Source: Sphagnum compactum (Eukaryota > Bryophyta > Sphagnopsida > Sphagnales). Taken from it: a stretch of 64,000 nucleotides of DNA. The translations under genes were made by a program, and so were the position numbers. The notes under the pieces are model-generated. The model saw only the letters and a program-made list of their open reading frames with translations. It searched no databases and had not been told where the DNA came from. Below, piece after piece: positions 39,050 through 49,494 of this stretch (position 1 is the first letter of the stretch; each line of letters opens with the position of its first letter). Location of the stretch: positions 16,854,213 through 16,918,212 of the forward strand of contig OZ234493.1 of NCBI GenBank assembly GCA_965153455.1, given 5' to 3'.

Positions 39050-39578
39050 CTAGAACACCTCAAAAGCCCTGGCAGTGTTGTTGTCAGATCCTGACAAAAT
39101 AAACCGAACATCCCTGCAAGCGAACATGAGCATTGAAAAGCAGCTCTCAATCCCTGTGAATAACCACTGCCTACTGGAAACTTTACGTGTTGAATTCTTT
39201 CTTGAAACCTGGCAATTTTGATTCTGAACCTAGCCTAACAGGCATAAGCTATTTCCATTCAGTCGCAAGTCAACTTAACTTCCCCCATAATGAAAATGGA
39301 CAGTAGTCTGTTCTTGACTCTTTGAAGGAACCTTTACATCAATGCATGAAAAAGCCATGGGAGAAAGGAAGACACACTTTGTGCTGGCAATATCTAATAT
39401 GATGTCTTTATGTCCTTGATATGTGCATTCACAGTTCCCTGTGCAGCCATCCCATGCTCTAACTTTCCCATCCAAGGAGCCTGTATAAACAAGTTGAGAC
39501 ATAGGAGACTGCAGAAGTTTCACCACCCCATCCTCTACATTTCCAGCAAGAACTTCCTTCAGGGGGTCCAATCTTTAA
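39050..39578 (-). pseudogene. AAMP-like WD40 protein, 3' fragment, copy 2 (frame intact)
   Basis: The exon at 39578-39378 encodes DPLKEVLAGNVEDGVVKLLQ and the YTGSLDGKVRAWDGCTGNCE WD repeat without the frameshift seen in copy 1. It joins across AAA|GTGTGT to the exon 39113-39050 (DVRFILSGSDNNTARAFEVF, stop). These are the last two repeats of an AAMP-like propeller. No upstream WD repeats are found in the preceding 2 kb, so even the better copy is probably a 5'-truncated gene fragment. Confidence 0.6.
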
Positions 39579-40310
39579 ACCTATCCACCCTTTCCAGTGA
39601 AGGTGCACACTTTGCACAAATCAAAAAAGGGGAGAAGAGAGCAAAGCAAGATGCATTATTTCTTCTAAAGAACAAATTTCTTTCAAACAATGAAACTGAG
39701 ATCAACTGATCAAGTTGCAGCAGAAAAACAACACATGTTCAACTGTGCAGAACTTCTCTGGAAATGTTTTTTTTCAATCAAGAGCACAATGTGGACTATT
39801 TTCTGCAATCTCAGCCATTGTTTCCAGCAAGGAGACAAATTTAGGCTGGGATGTGTTCATGAGAGGAAGTGGGACGTATAAGGAGAAGGAAAGACAGAAG
39901 GGGGTGCTCAGTGGTACCATGGTTGTGGGGTCGGCTGTCAACTGTGGCATGCTCCCATGGCTTTTCAAAGAGCATTTGCCTGTGCACCTGTCACAATCTG
40001 TTTACAGTGGCCAGGCAAGCAGACATATCCAACACCTTCCATATTTGTAATGGTATCTGCTTCAAGACTTATGACAATGAAACACAAAAGTGTTGTGCAA
40101 TTTTTCATACACATACAGCTCTACATACATCTCCAATCAGAAGCGATTCTTGAACTCAATACAATCAACAACCACTTGTGAGGTCGCCAGTAACCCTAAG
40201 TACAAGGTTATTAACTTAATGCTCTCTGTTGTTGTGCTACTGATCTTCGTCATCAGAGTGTGAACCACAGCATTACTTGCCATTCAGAAGCTTCATGATG
40301 CTCTTCACCA

Positions 40311-40516
40311 CTATGAAAGACTTTTCTACTTCTGCGAAGACTCTTTGGAAGGAAAGCTATATGGGGTTCTGTACCATAAACTAAGAAAACGCCATGCATT
40401 TTTTGCTTTATTTTGCCTAAGAAAATGCAAAGCAAAACAAGCGATAATATATATTACCGCTTTTTATGCTTTGCATTTGCCACTTTCTTATGCCTTCTCC
40501 AACTGTTCTTTTACTA
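40311..40516 (+). mobile_element. Copy-2-specific insertion with a hairpin core (MITE-like)
   Basis: About 205 bp are inserted between GATGCTCTTCACC and TGTGTATC relative to 17855-17880 of copy 1. ACTATG occurs at both ends of the insertion. The centre (40423-40478) folds perfectly at its base: AAATGCAAAGCA pairs with TGCTTTGCATTT, and the loop side is the near-palindrome GCGATAATATATATTACCGC. TAAGAAA/TTTCTTA extends the stem. There is no coding capacity. A non-autonomous DNA element or a hairpin-RNA source would both fit. Confidence 0.5.
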
Positions 40517-42308
40517 TGTGTATCATGGTTGCAGGGGATGTGTATTAGAGGCTGCAGGCGATGGGTCAGGCAAATGTGTATCAGAGGCTGCAGGAGATGG
40601 TTTGCGAAGAGGCTGCAAGTGATGGGTGCCGTCGGAAACCCCGTGAAATGCGAAGCAAGTAAGTAAGTACCCAAGTGCTAGTCGAAGAAGCTGATACCTG
40701 AGATGATGCCGATGATCCTGCTGATGAAGGCGATGAGCAAGATCCCAGTTGCTTGAGAAATTGATCAGTTTCTTAGCAGTTGCAGCAGCACAGATTTCTG
40801 TAGAGTTGCTCCTTAGGAACTGCTTCCTGATTCCTCTTGAGCGAGCGGGTGGTGTACAGACAAGAAGCTCACGGTCAACTCCCGTTGCCTCTCTATCTCT
40901 GTCTTTCTGTCCTCTTCTTTTTCTTCTTCTTCTTCTTCAAGTCCATCAGCTCCTTATGAGTGCAGCGGCGTCCCAGCACCTGCAGCTCCTCGTCGACGTG
41001 TCTACATTGCCCTGATTTGCTCTGATCCGATGCAAGTGTGAACCAAAGGACCGAACCCGAAATGAAAAAAAAACTAAAAACCACAACACTACAGATCAGA
41101 TCCAGAAGCTGACAGCAGGAAAAACCAAAACCATATTTCAGCTGTTGCTGTAAGAAAAACCACAAACTTGTAGTGTGTGCAATTATGAATGAAGGAAAGA
41201 TCCCACCCACCTCCAGGCTCCAAACTTCTTGGCTTGTTCGTTGTTCCACAGAAAGAAAGACACACCAGAGAAGAGACAGAGAAGCTCAAAAGCTGGGAAG
41301 TTGAAAAGCAAGGTCGACAAAAGAAAAAGAGGAGAGCAAGAAGATGGAAGGCCCGGCAGATACATAGAAGGTTTTCAGTCGTCAGAACCGAGGGAAAAAA
41401 GATCAAAATCGCCAAATTTTCATATTTGGTTTTCATTGTGTAGCCAAATATAGAGACATATGATTAAATATTTGTACCTTATTTCTCGTTAATAGCTAGA
41501 TTTGGCTAAATCTTCCTTGTCTGTTTTTAGGAATTTCTTTATATAGCCAGTCTGAAGGACCGGTAGGATTCATCCATTGAAGTCCGGACTTCTGTCCGCG
41601 TCCTTGTTGCCTGTCGCAGCAGACGCGAACGCGAGGAGGCCAAGTTCTGCTCCGAGAAGGTGCGCGCGACTTCTACAGTGATTGTTTTCCTTCTTGTCTG
41701 TCGCAGCATACGCGAACACGTTTTCCTTATCGTCTGTCGCAGCAGATGCGTTCGCGAAAAGGCCTTTGAAGATTCTGCTCCGGGAAGGTGCGGCATCAGC
41801 AGTGATCGAAACGAGTGTGTGTTTTTTTTCGCAAGGTATTGTGATGAAACAAATTTCTGAGCCAGTTTTTCCTCTTCTCTTTTTTTTTTTTTGACGGACT
41901 GTGAGGCGGCGGTGTGCTCTGGTGGCGTGTTTCTTGTCGTCATGTTCCAGCGAGTAAGTTGAAAATGTTATCTAAGTGCAGTCGTAGTGCTATTCAAGGT
42001 TTTTTTCTGATTTTCAATACCTGCACAATGCCATTGTGATATTTTGTTTTCTTTCTCATTTTCAAACACTAGCACACAATACCAACGGGTTAGTATTGTG
42101 ACATTTTTTTTTCTGATTTTCAAACTTGGTTAGTTTAGTTTTCGGGGATTGATTAGGGTTGCATTTAGTTTGAGGGAAGTGAATATAGTATCTCTCTATC
42201 AATTTTCTTGCGATTTGAGATCACTTGATGCAATTGTTTTTTGGATTGAATGTTTGTTTCCAAGTGTTAAAATATATTGTGTGTTGGTTCAGGGGCAGCA
42301 TCTTCAAA

Positions 42309-43232
42309 ATGATGTTATACCATGGTGGGGAGAATGATGTTGAGTTTGTGCCATCTTGTTCAACTTCAAGGGATCCGAGTCCAACTCCAGAGGATGTGGA
42401 TTTGGAAGAAGTGCTTATGGGATATCCTAACATTTCCCAAGTTCCTTTCACAAACTTGGTTGCTTTCAAGAGGATTTGCTTTGCACGCTCCAAGAGACTA
42501 GTTGAGAGAACACAAACACCTCAATACTTGGCATTTACAAGTGTGAGTCAAGAGAGTCTTGATGAGATTGATAGGATTCGTGATGAGAGACGGGGTCGGC
42601 TACCACGAATGACCATTCTGTACGATGGGAGAGAAGAAATTTTGATCCTCAAACTTATGGTTGGTGTGATGCATGAAGGTGTAGCACGTGAATTTGCCTC
42701 AATGTTCGAAATGAAGTTGCTGCTTCTAGACTTTCGTGCATCACTTGCAGCAACTGGATCTGCTAGATTTGGATGCCCTGCAGGTAGATCAAAGGAACCA
42801 GATGTTGGTTACAAACCCATTTCTCGTGAAATGCAAGACGGATGGCCAAGTTTTGTTATTGAAGTTGGTGTGTCGCAGTCACTTGCTATGTTGCGTAGAG
42901 ATGCTGCATTTTGGATCACCAACAGTGATCAGAGAACTCGCATAGTGATCGTGTTGAGCATCAACCGGAGGGATCGACGAATTTTGGTAGAGCGATGGGA
43001 GGAAGTTCCTAGGAGACGACCAAATCAGTCCACTGCTAACTACAGTCGCATACCAGGATTGATGCAATCTCTAACATTGAACGCGGATGTTGAATATGAC
43101 GGTCCTTCCCTTGAGATTCCAGCAGAGAAGCTTTTTGACGGTATGCCTCAAAACATTCCTGGAGGGGAATTTTTATTCACTCCCCACAACTTAAATGCGT
43201 TCAATAGAACCATTTGGATTGCATACCAATAA
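42309..43232 (+). CDS. PD-(D/E)XK nuclease-like protein, copy 2 (intact)
   Basis: A 307-codon frame runs from ATG at 42309 (MMLYHGGENDVEF) to TAA at 43232. An acceptor-like TTCAG precedes the start by about 18 bp, so a 5' UTR intron is plausible. The middle carries KEPDVGYKP (putative catalytic Asp in a Pro-Asp context), then GWPSFVIEVGVSQSLAML and RRDAAFWITNSD, then a RTRIVIVLSINRRDRR strand. This order fits a compact PD-(D/E)XK or Uma2-like fold. The N-terminus is acidic and Pro/Ser-rich (RDPSPTPEDVDLEEVL). No signal peptide or membrane segment is evident. Relatives as I recall them are uncharacterised proteins, so the fold is a motif-based inference and the substrate unknown. Compared with copy 1 this is the likely functional one. 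Confidence 0.6.
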   Translation: MMLYHGGENDVEFVPSCSTSRDPSPTPEDVDLEEVLMGYPNISQVPFTNLVAFKRICFARSKRLVERTQTPQYLAFTSVSQESLDEIDRIRDERRGRLPRMTILYDGREEILILKLMVGVMHEGVAREFASMFEMKLLLLDFRASLAATGSARFGCPAGRSKEPDVGYKPISREMQDGWPSFVIEVGVSQSLAMLRRDAAFWITNSDQRTRIVIVLSINRRDRRILVERWEEVPRRRPNQSTANYSRIPGLMQSLTLNADVEYDGPSLEIPAEKLFDGMPQNIPGGEFLFTPHNLNAFNRTIWIAYQ

Positions 43233-43235
43233 CGC

Positions 43236-44140
43236 TTGCAATGAGCTGCCCTTACTTTGTTGGTTAGTAGTTAAATCCCTTTTTGGACTGTGTTTCTAAC
43301 ATCTGTTATATGTGGCTTTTATTCTGGCTTTTATTCTAAATCTGATGTGTACCATTCATCAGCTGGGAAGAGCTTCATACAACTCGACCAGCCTGGAATA
43401 TAGTAGATTGTGTGATAATATTAATACTCCAGTGAATAGTTGTCCTTGGATTCTGATATGAAACACAAGTCCAGTTGGTTGTACCTACAAGTCATATTGT
43501 TCCAACACAAGCTGTCAAAATTTTGCAAAAAACCAGATTCAAATGATATTTTTATGTCTTAAGAAGCATCTTCATGCTTATTAATGTGATACTTTTGAAC
43601 TATGAATGGGTGATGACCTTCAAACGCCATATGAATTCTATTTTCTTTTCTATCTTTAATGATAGTTGGGTTCAGCTTGGACATGTCCAAGTAAACCTTA
43701 TTGTTAGATCAGCTCACAGGTTGACTTCAAATCTTTAGCATGGAAAAGCTCTTGTCGAAGAACAATGTTCATACATTTCAATGATAGAACATTGCCCCCA
43801 GTATTCCTTGAAAATATCAGAGCAGTGAAGGTGAACTTCTCTATTTGTCAACAACTTTTTCAAAAAGCTTCCAAACCTAAATAACAGGTGATGTATAAGG
43901 TCCATCTGCAATTTGCAACAGCAGCTTATTCAGTATTTATAATTCCAAGGGAACTATTACGGTTTGTTAAATAAAGTGGCCTCTGCTATGGAGGTCTGCT
44001 CCCCAAAGTTGTTCCTCAGAAGTTAGGCCCCAAAACTACAAAACCCTTTCTGCAGTTGAATCTCTAGACACAGGTGAAGAAGATTTCAGCTTCTAAATCT
44101 AAAGCTCATATTGTACAAACTCAAAGTATCTTAAAGAAAT
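43236..44140. other. Interval between the nuclease and SDN genes
   Basis: No gene is recognised. It probably contains the 3' UTRs of two convergent genes: the nuclease on the plus strand and the SDN gene on the minus strand. Confidence 0.4.
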
Positions 44141-44149
44141 CAAGAAAGG

Positions 44150-47100
44150 TGTTCCCTGTGTGAAAGAGCAGTTACCAATTGCTGTAACCTGTTGACATCA
44201 ATGTTTCTAAGCTGGAGCTCCACATGGGCTTTGGCAAGTCCTAACTTTGCATAGTGCAACTCCTGAAAACATCGACAAAGACCTGAATCCACTTGGGACT
44301 ATCCCAGTTGGTACCACCGTATTTGGGACCCCACGAAAAACTCTGAAATCCTCCAAAACCCCCACCCTGTAACATATGGACTCCGGTTGCAAGTGTCAGC
44401 ACCCCATAATTAACAGCCCCAAGAAGTTCTTCAAAGTTCCATGTGTTGCAACCCTACTCTCATCATCATTTTCTGGAAGTAGCCTCTTTCTGGAGGCATT
44501 TAGTGTTGAATTCATCAATGAGGCATCTCCAAAGTCCCTGTTCTGCGGTTGTGGTACAGTGGGTGTTGTGAAATTCACCATCTTGCGCACTTGAATTTCA
44601 ACCCTCTTGCTACTGTTGTCCAGTGTTCCGAGGCAACTGTCTTTTGTGGAAAACCAAATGAGTCCTAAAGACAAACAGAGCACACAGATGTAACTCTGTA
44701 TCTTAATCCCAGCCACATTACCAAACATAATGGTCAGCTATTACAGGTTCATCTCATACTCAAACTTATTTTTCTGAACAGAATTTTGTGAATTGTATAT
44801 CATCACAAAGGGTAGTGAAACAGAATAGGGTTTAGACAAACAAAATACCATGGCATGAAAGCCCTCTAACTGCTCAAATGCAGAATCTGCTTCCTCCCTG
44901 CTCTTGAAAACAGCATATGTGGAGCCTGTCTTGTGTTGACTTTTCACAGTAATTTCCTGTCAACATGAGATTCACAAACACAAGTTCATTACCCCCTTCA
45001 ATTATATATCATCTAAAGCTGTATAACAATTTGTCTACTGCAAAAGTGAGGAGATTTGAGCAAAATTAGGCCCTGTATATTGAACTTCAATGCTAAATTC
45101 CCCTGATGCCAAGAACAAAGCCCAGTCCTTGCCACAAACCATATACAATTAACAATAACAAACACCCAATTATCCAGCCCATGAGAAAGGTAGGAAATAG
45201 AAACAACCTGGATTTCACAAGGAAACTCTATTGTGAACAAAGTCTGTAAGTCTGTGACTGTCAAGAAATTGGGCAGCTTGTGCAAAAAGAGCTTGGACAC
45301 TGATTCTTGCTTCACCTGTGATCAGCAACACCACATTATGACGCACTGATATTTAACCAGTAAGAGTCCAAGAAAATTTCTGGGCTCCTTAGACCCATTG
45401 GAATATCTAGCATGCCCTGACTGAAAACACCCACAAAAAAAAAAGAAGAAAGAACAAGAGCCAGACACTGGAAAAGTTAAGAATCTAGAGGGCTTCTGAG
45501 CTTTGCTGGAAAAGTCACAACTTACCCTCTCGGACTGAGTAATATCAGACTCCTCCAGGCCATGTTCAAGCCTATGCAAGACCAAGCGCATGGGAACAAT
45601 AGCATCATCCAAACAGTTGTGAGGCTTTCCTTCCACCCTGAAATCATATCGTAATACAGCCTGTTTTCCCCCAAAGGAATTTGAGAATGATCAACATAAC
45701 AAAGTCACATAAAAGAATACAGTGAATCTACTGACAAGAAAAGTCCTGACAGACCCCAACTCATTTCTAGAACAATCAAGAAGAGATCATGTGTCTTGCA
45801 TGTCTATTGAGAGATCCAAAATTCCAACTGTAAACTTGTGCCATAGAATTCAGTCAGAAAAATTCAGAATGTACCTTACAGAGGTTGACAAGGCTGGGCA
45901 AGTGAGTCAATGCACAAGTCCTCAGTTGGAATATATATGTTGTGTCAATCACCTGTTGGTGATCAATTTTCAAAACTGACCACCAAAGCAAACACCATAA
46001 TTAGATGTAGTAGGCATGCATACAAATAACCCTCATCACACTAATGTAGATCTGAAGTGGTCTTTCCCTTTTTCCTGTTTAAGACCATAACCCTAAACCC
46101 CATCAACCCTAAACCTGGGCAATTCTCACAGCATCAACAACCTTCCGTCAGACACCAACTGAGAACCATTCAATGGTATATGTGTTCAGAATTCTCATAC
46201 AAGAGACCAGTGACTCCTAGTCTGTGGCAAGAGGCAAGAGTAATTGTACCACTTAAGTCGTGGTCCAAGCTATGGCCCACAAGAATAGTGCCTGGACTCA
46301 GTAGCTTCTTCACCATCTCTGCAACTCAGAAACAGCTCTCTTTAATTACAAAATCTATATTTGCACTCTCCATCAGATTGAAGTTGCCCAAACCCTGGAA
46401 CACAAATGCTGGAAAATGACCTGGGCACCTCTTAAATAAGACAGAAACCTCTCTTAGATCCTCAACAGACCATAAATCCTAAATTGGTGCTGACAACAGA
46501 CCTGAACAGCTTCTTGGGTAAGAGAGACTCCTTCTAGATCCTCAGCCTTCACTCCTGTGATGTGTGTGAGGTAATCCACCACCTTCTTATTTGGCAAGAC
46601 AAGCTCGTCAATCAATATCTGCATGCCACACCCAATGCCACCATAATTAAGTCTACTGTAAGCTTCCTATCCAAACATAGTGCATGCTTTAAAACTAGAA
46701 GATGGAATTTGACTGAGAATCTTGACCCAGATCAGTACCAGACTGTGAAGCAGGGGAAAAACAGCAACTTCTGAGATTACATGCTTACATCACAGTTACG
46801 GTCAACAGCAAAGATTTTCACAATCTGGGCTTCACCCCCTTCACAGTCCACCATTTCACAATCACGAGCAATGAGCCTTTCTGGAACATCGATTTTCCTT
46901 TCTCTCTTTGAAATGATCCATCCCTGACAACCACACCCAGTAGACAAGTTTTCAAATAGGGTTAGATTAAACTGACAATTCCACCCATTTCAATGATGTG
47001 AGCCTATACCAAATTAAATGTGTTTCCAGGAAAAGAACCATGGAAGTCTAGCTACAAAAGGTTACTGTTGACTCCACTGGCCAGTTCCCTCCACCCTCTT

Positions 47101-48761
47101 TTCCCTCCATTCAGCAAGGGGATGGTTTTCCATCATACTCTTCCATGTTACAAGTTGTTGCTTGTGTGAATATTAACACAAAGAGTACTGTTTCCAGTTA
47201 AGAATGTGAGAGAACCTTCTGGTAGGAAGGGAAAGTGTATGAGCAAGGAAACTGAATATGTGCTTGAGTTAACTCCACCAGCTCCTGAAAACCCACCAGC
47301 TCTTTCAGCACACCTCATAAAGTAAGCTAATCAAGGAGCCAAAGATAATCAAATGTTTCGTGCTTTCTTAATTGAAGCCCGCATAACCAGCAAGCTGATT
47401 ACCCAGGAAAATGCAAATGACATATCAAAAATAAATTTTAAAATCCTTTCTCTCTCCATTCCAGTTTTTCTTTTATGTTGCTGCACAATAGGAGCTTGCT
47501 CGTGCTTTGTCAGCACTTGGCAGCCTCCTTTTTGCTTTGGCCAGAAGAGCCTTTTAGGAGGAGAAAGCGAGCAAAGCATGATGTTCATAAAGCAAAAAAT
47601 ATGTCTTTGCATTTTGGTTGGACTCGTGGTGCAAATAAAGTGGTCTTTGGTGAAAACAAAACATTGAGCTTATTTCACTGGGTCGTCACTCAGGATCAAT
47701 GTCATTCCAGATTGCATTGTATAATCATGATACACCCAATTGGCTTTTCATTCTCAATTGCACACCTGTTCAGGAGTTTTTGGCCATGGATGAGTTGCAT
47801 TCAAGAGCTTCTCTGGCTTATGACAATGAGCCCACTTGCGGATCCTCTTTACTGTCTCCATGGACATTGTTCCAGAAAGCAAAGCACACTATTTTGACCA
47901 TAACAAGTGTCTTCACACAGAGACTAGGTACTTGAAGAAGCATATTTAAAACCATTGGTATACTGTATTTCACATCTGGGTATTTCATTATGCCCTTTGT
48001 ACGAAACTCCCATCTCCCAGCTAACATTTTTTCAATGTAATTAAATTCTTATGCCAATCCCCAACTTGCATATCTTTCAAACCGTTTCTCTGGACATTAT
48101 CTCATTTCCTTGAACCCAGCCAAAACTTCAAAAACAGATAACTTCCACAAATTGATGTTCCACAATTTGAAAAATAGCTTTCAGTCTTCACTATTCATCC
48201 TAGTATCCTTACATGTGAGGTGAATGCCTGCATACAATTCAGCAAGATGCAGTTGTAAACATTATTAAGGAACTAAACTGAATATCTTCATCATTAGCGA
48301 AGGTCTTCACAAATGCAGCAAGGACATCAAAGGGATGTCTCGCAGGGTCAGTCTCTGAACCACTGCTCTCTGCATTGATGGATGAAACAAACTCCAACCA
48401 GCTGCCCATTTGCCCCTTATTCCACTGTGCCAGTGCAGTCCTTACTATCATGATCAGGACCTGTAAAAAAAATCAACAAAAGCAGCTGTATGATCATGTC
48501 CCAACTTCAAGCATCACATTTTCCCCTGAGATGAAAAGCCTGAATTCTGGCACTTCTAGGTTTTAGGGAAAGTGCTGTTTGGTGCAGCTGACTGGTCAGA
48601 AATACCCAATGGTGCCAGTCCAAAGTCAACACTGTGGACAGAAAAGAAAACGAAAGAGAATGGAGGTTCATGATAAAGGTTCTCACGTTCATGTCTGTTT
48701 CCTTGAAGCCTGTCAGATACTTTGAGCTGTCCATGACTCCTTTCCCATTCTGCTTTGCCAT
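44150..48761 (-). CDS. Small RNA degrading nuclease (SDN)-like 3'-5' exonuclease, catalytic residues intact
   Basis: About twelve minus-strand exons with GT/AG borders can be followed. In order they give ATG at 48761 (MAKQNGKGVMDSSKYLTGF); GSWLEFVSSINAES and DPARHPFDVLAAFVKTF (about 48458-48283); KRIRKWAHC and WPKTPEQ (about 47850); ELVELTQAHIQFPCSYTFPS (about 47270); RDCEMVDCEGGEAQIVKIFA (about 46850); LTHITGVKAEDLEGVSL (about 46540); LSPGTILVGHSLDHDLS (about 46290); DHQQVIDTTYIFQL (about 45930); and GKPHNCLDDAIVPMRLVLH (about 45620). RRM-like exons follow (LFLHKLPNFLTVTDLQ, TGSTYAVFKSREEADSAFEQ), then a Gly-rich and coiled-coil-like tail. DxE, GHSLxxD and HNCxxD supply all five DEDDh residues. 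SDN enzymes trim small RNAs such as miRNAs from the 3' end. Near 44610 the last RRM exon appears to change frame. The 3' end is approximate. Confidence 0.75.
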
Positions 48762-49494
48762 CCAAAGCAAAGTGGAAACCACAATTCTTAGATACAAGCC
48801 TTAGACTTTGACAAGACCACAATATAGGGGGAAATGTTGCTTGCATCCTGAGCAGTATTATCTGTAGGAAAGCACTATTATTCTCTTGGACTGAGCAAGA
48901 ACAAAAACAGTTGCTAAAAGGACATGGATAGAAAATATACATCTTCATTGCTTTCCTTGGAGCTTATCCAAGGTTTGGAGCCGAGCATAACTGCCCCAGT
49001 CATCTGGTTGAGAATTCACCACAAATAAGACTCAGATTAGTTAAGATGAGATGATGAGCAGGAAGTTATCCTCCAGCATGCAAAGATCACATAATCTGTC
49101 TACTCTGGGTTTAGGGTTTAGGATCTACACCACAGGATAGAAAATTATTAATATCATTTTTTCCCAAGGAAAATGAGTACAACTGTGCTGGACGTGATCA
49201 AATAGTCATTGAGCAAAGAACCCTCCAGGAATAAAAAACTTGGGGAAATCATCAGAGAAAAGAAGTCAAGGAATGTACAGCAGTCTCAGTTTTCACCAGG
49301 CTCGGGAAAGTCTTTGAGCACTCCTCACTGTTCATGGATATCTCATTCAAAAGATCCACACAAGATATTAACGTCATAAGCTGGAACCTCTCAGCATCTC
49401 CAAGTGTGCTTCTATTTTTCTTTCATACAAAACAGCTCAATGGATAGACCCAAGAGCTGGAATCCTTAAACTTAGCCAGTGTATCCTTGTTGAT
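48762..49494. other. Intergenic stretch between the two SDN genes, with a telo-box-like motif
   Basis: GGGTTTAGGGTTTAGG (49107-49122) reads as CCTAAACCCTAAACCC upstream of the minus-strand gene, about 350 bp before its ATG. Telo-boxes of this type occur in plant promoters of growth-related genes. A minus-strand frame at about 49420-49255 (DAERFQLMTLISCVDLLNEI) is open but unassigned. Confidence 0.4.

Larger units (their letters stand above)
38313..43235 (-). repeat. Duplicated block B, copy 2 (inverted relative to copy 1)
   Basis: Reverse-complement match to about 15141-19858. It begins inside the PPR relic directly after block A2 and ends at the stop codon of the nuclease gene. Beyond that point the sequence (43236 on) has no match in the window. 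Copy 2 carries an extra insertion of about 205 bp at 40311-40516. Confidence 0.9.

Noticed and set aside
40253-41500. Several open frames in the GA/CT-rich leader of block B2
   Set aside because: Low-complexity Lys/Arg- or Leu/Ser-rich products caused by purine/pyrimidine tracts. They are probably 5' leader or promoter sequence.
49255-49420. Possible extra exon of either SDN gene (DAERFQLMTLISCVDLLNEI)
   Set aside because: Open and preceded by an AG, but it matches neither the RRM-like part nor the N-terminal part of SDN proteins as I recall them.
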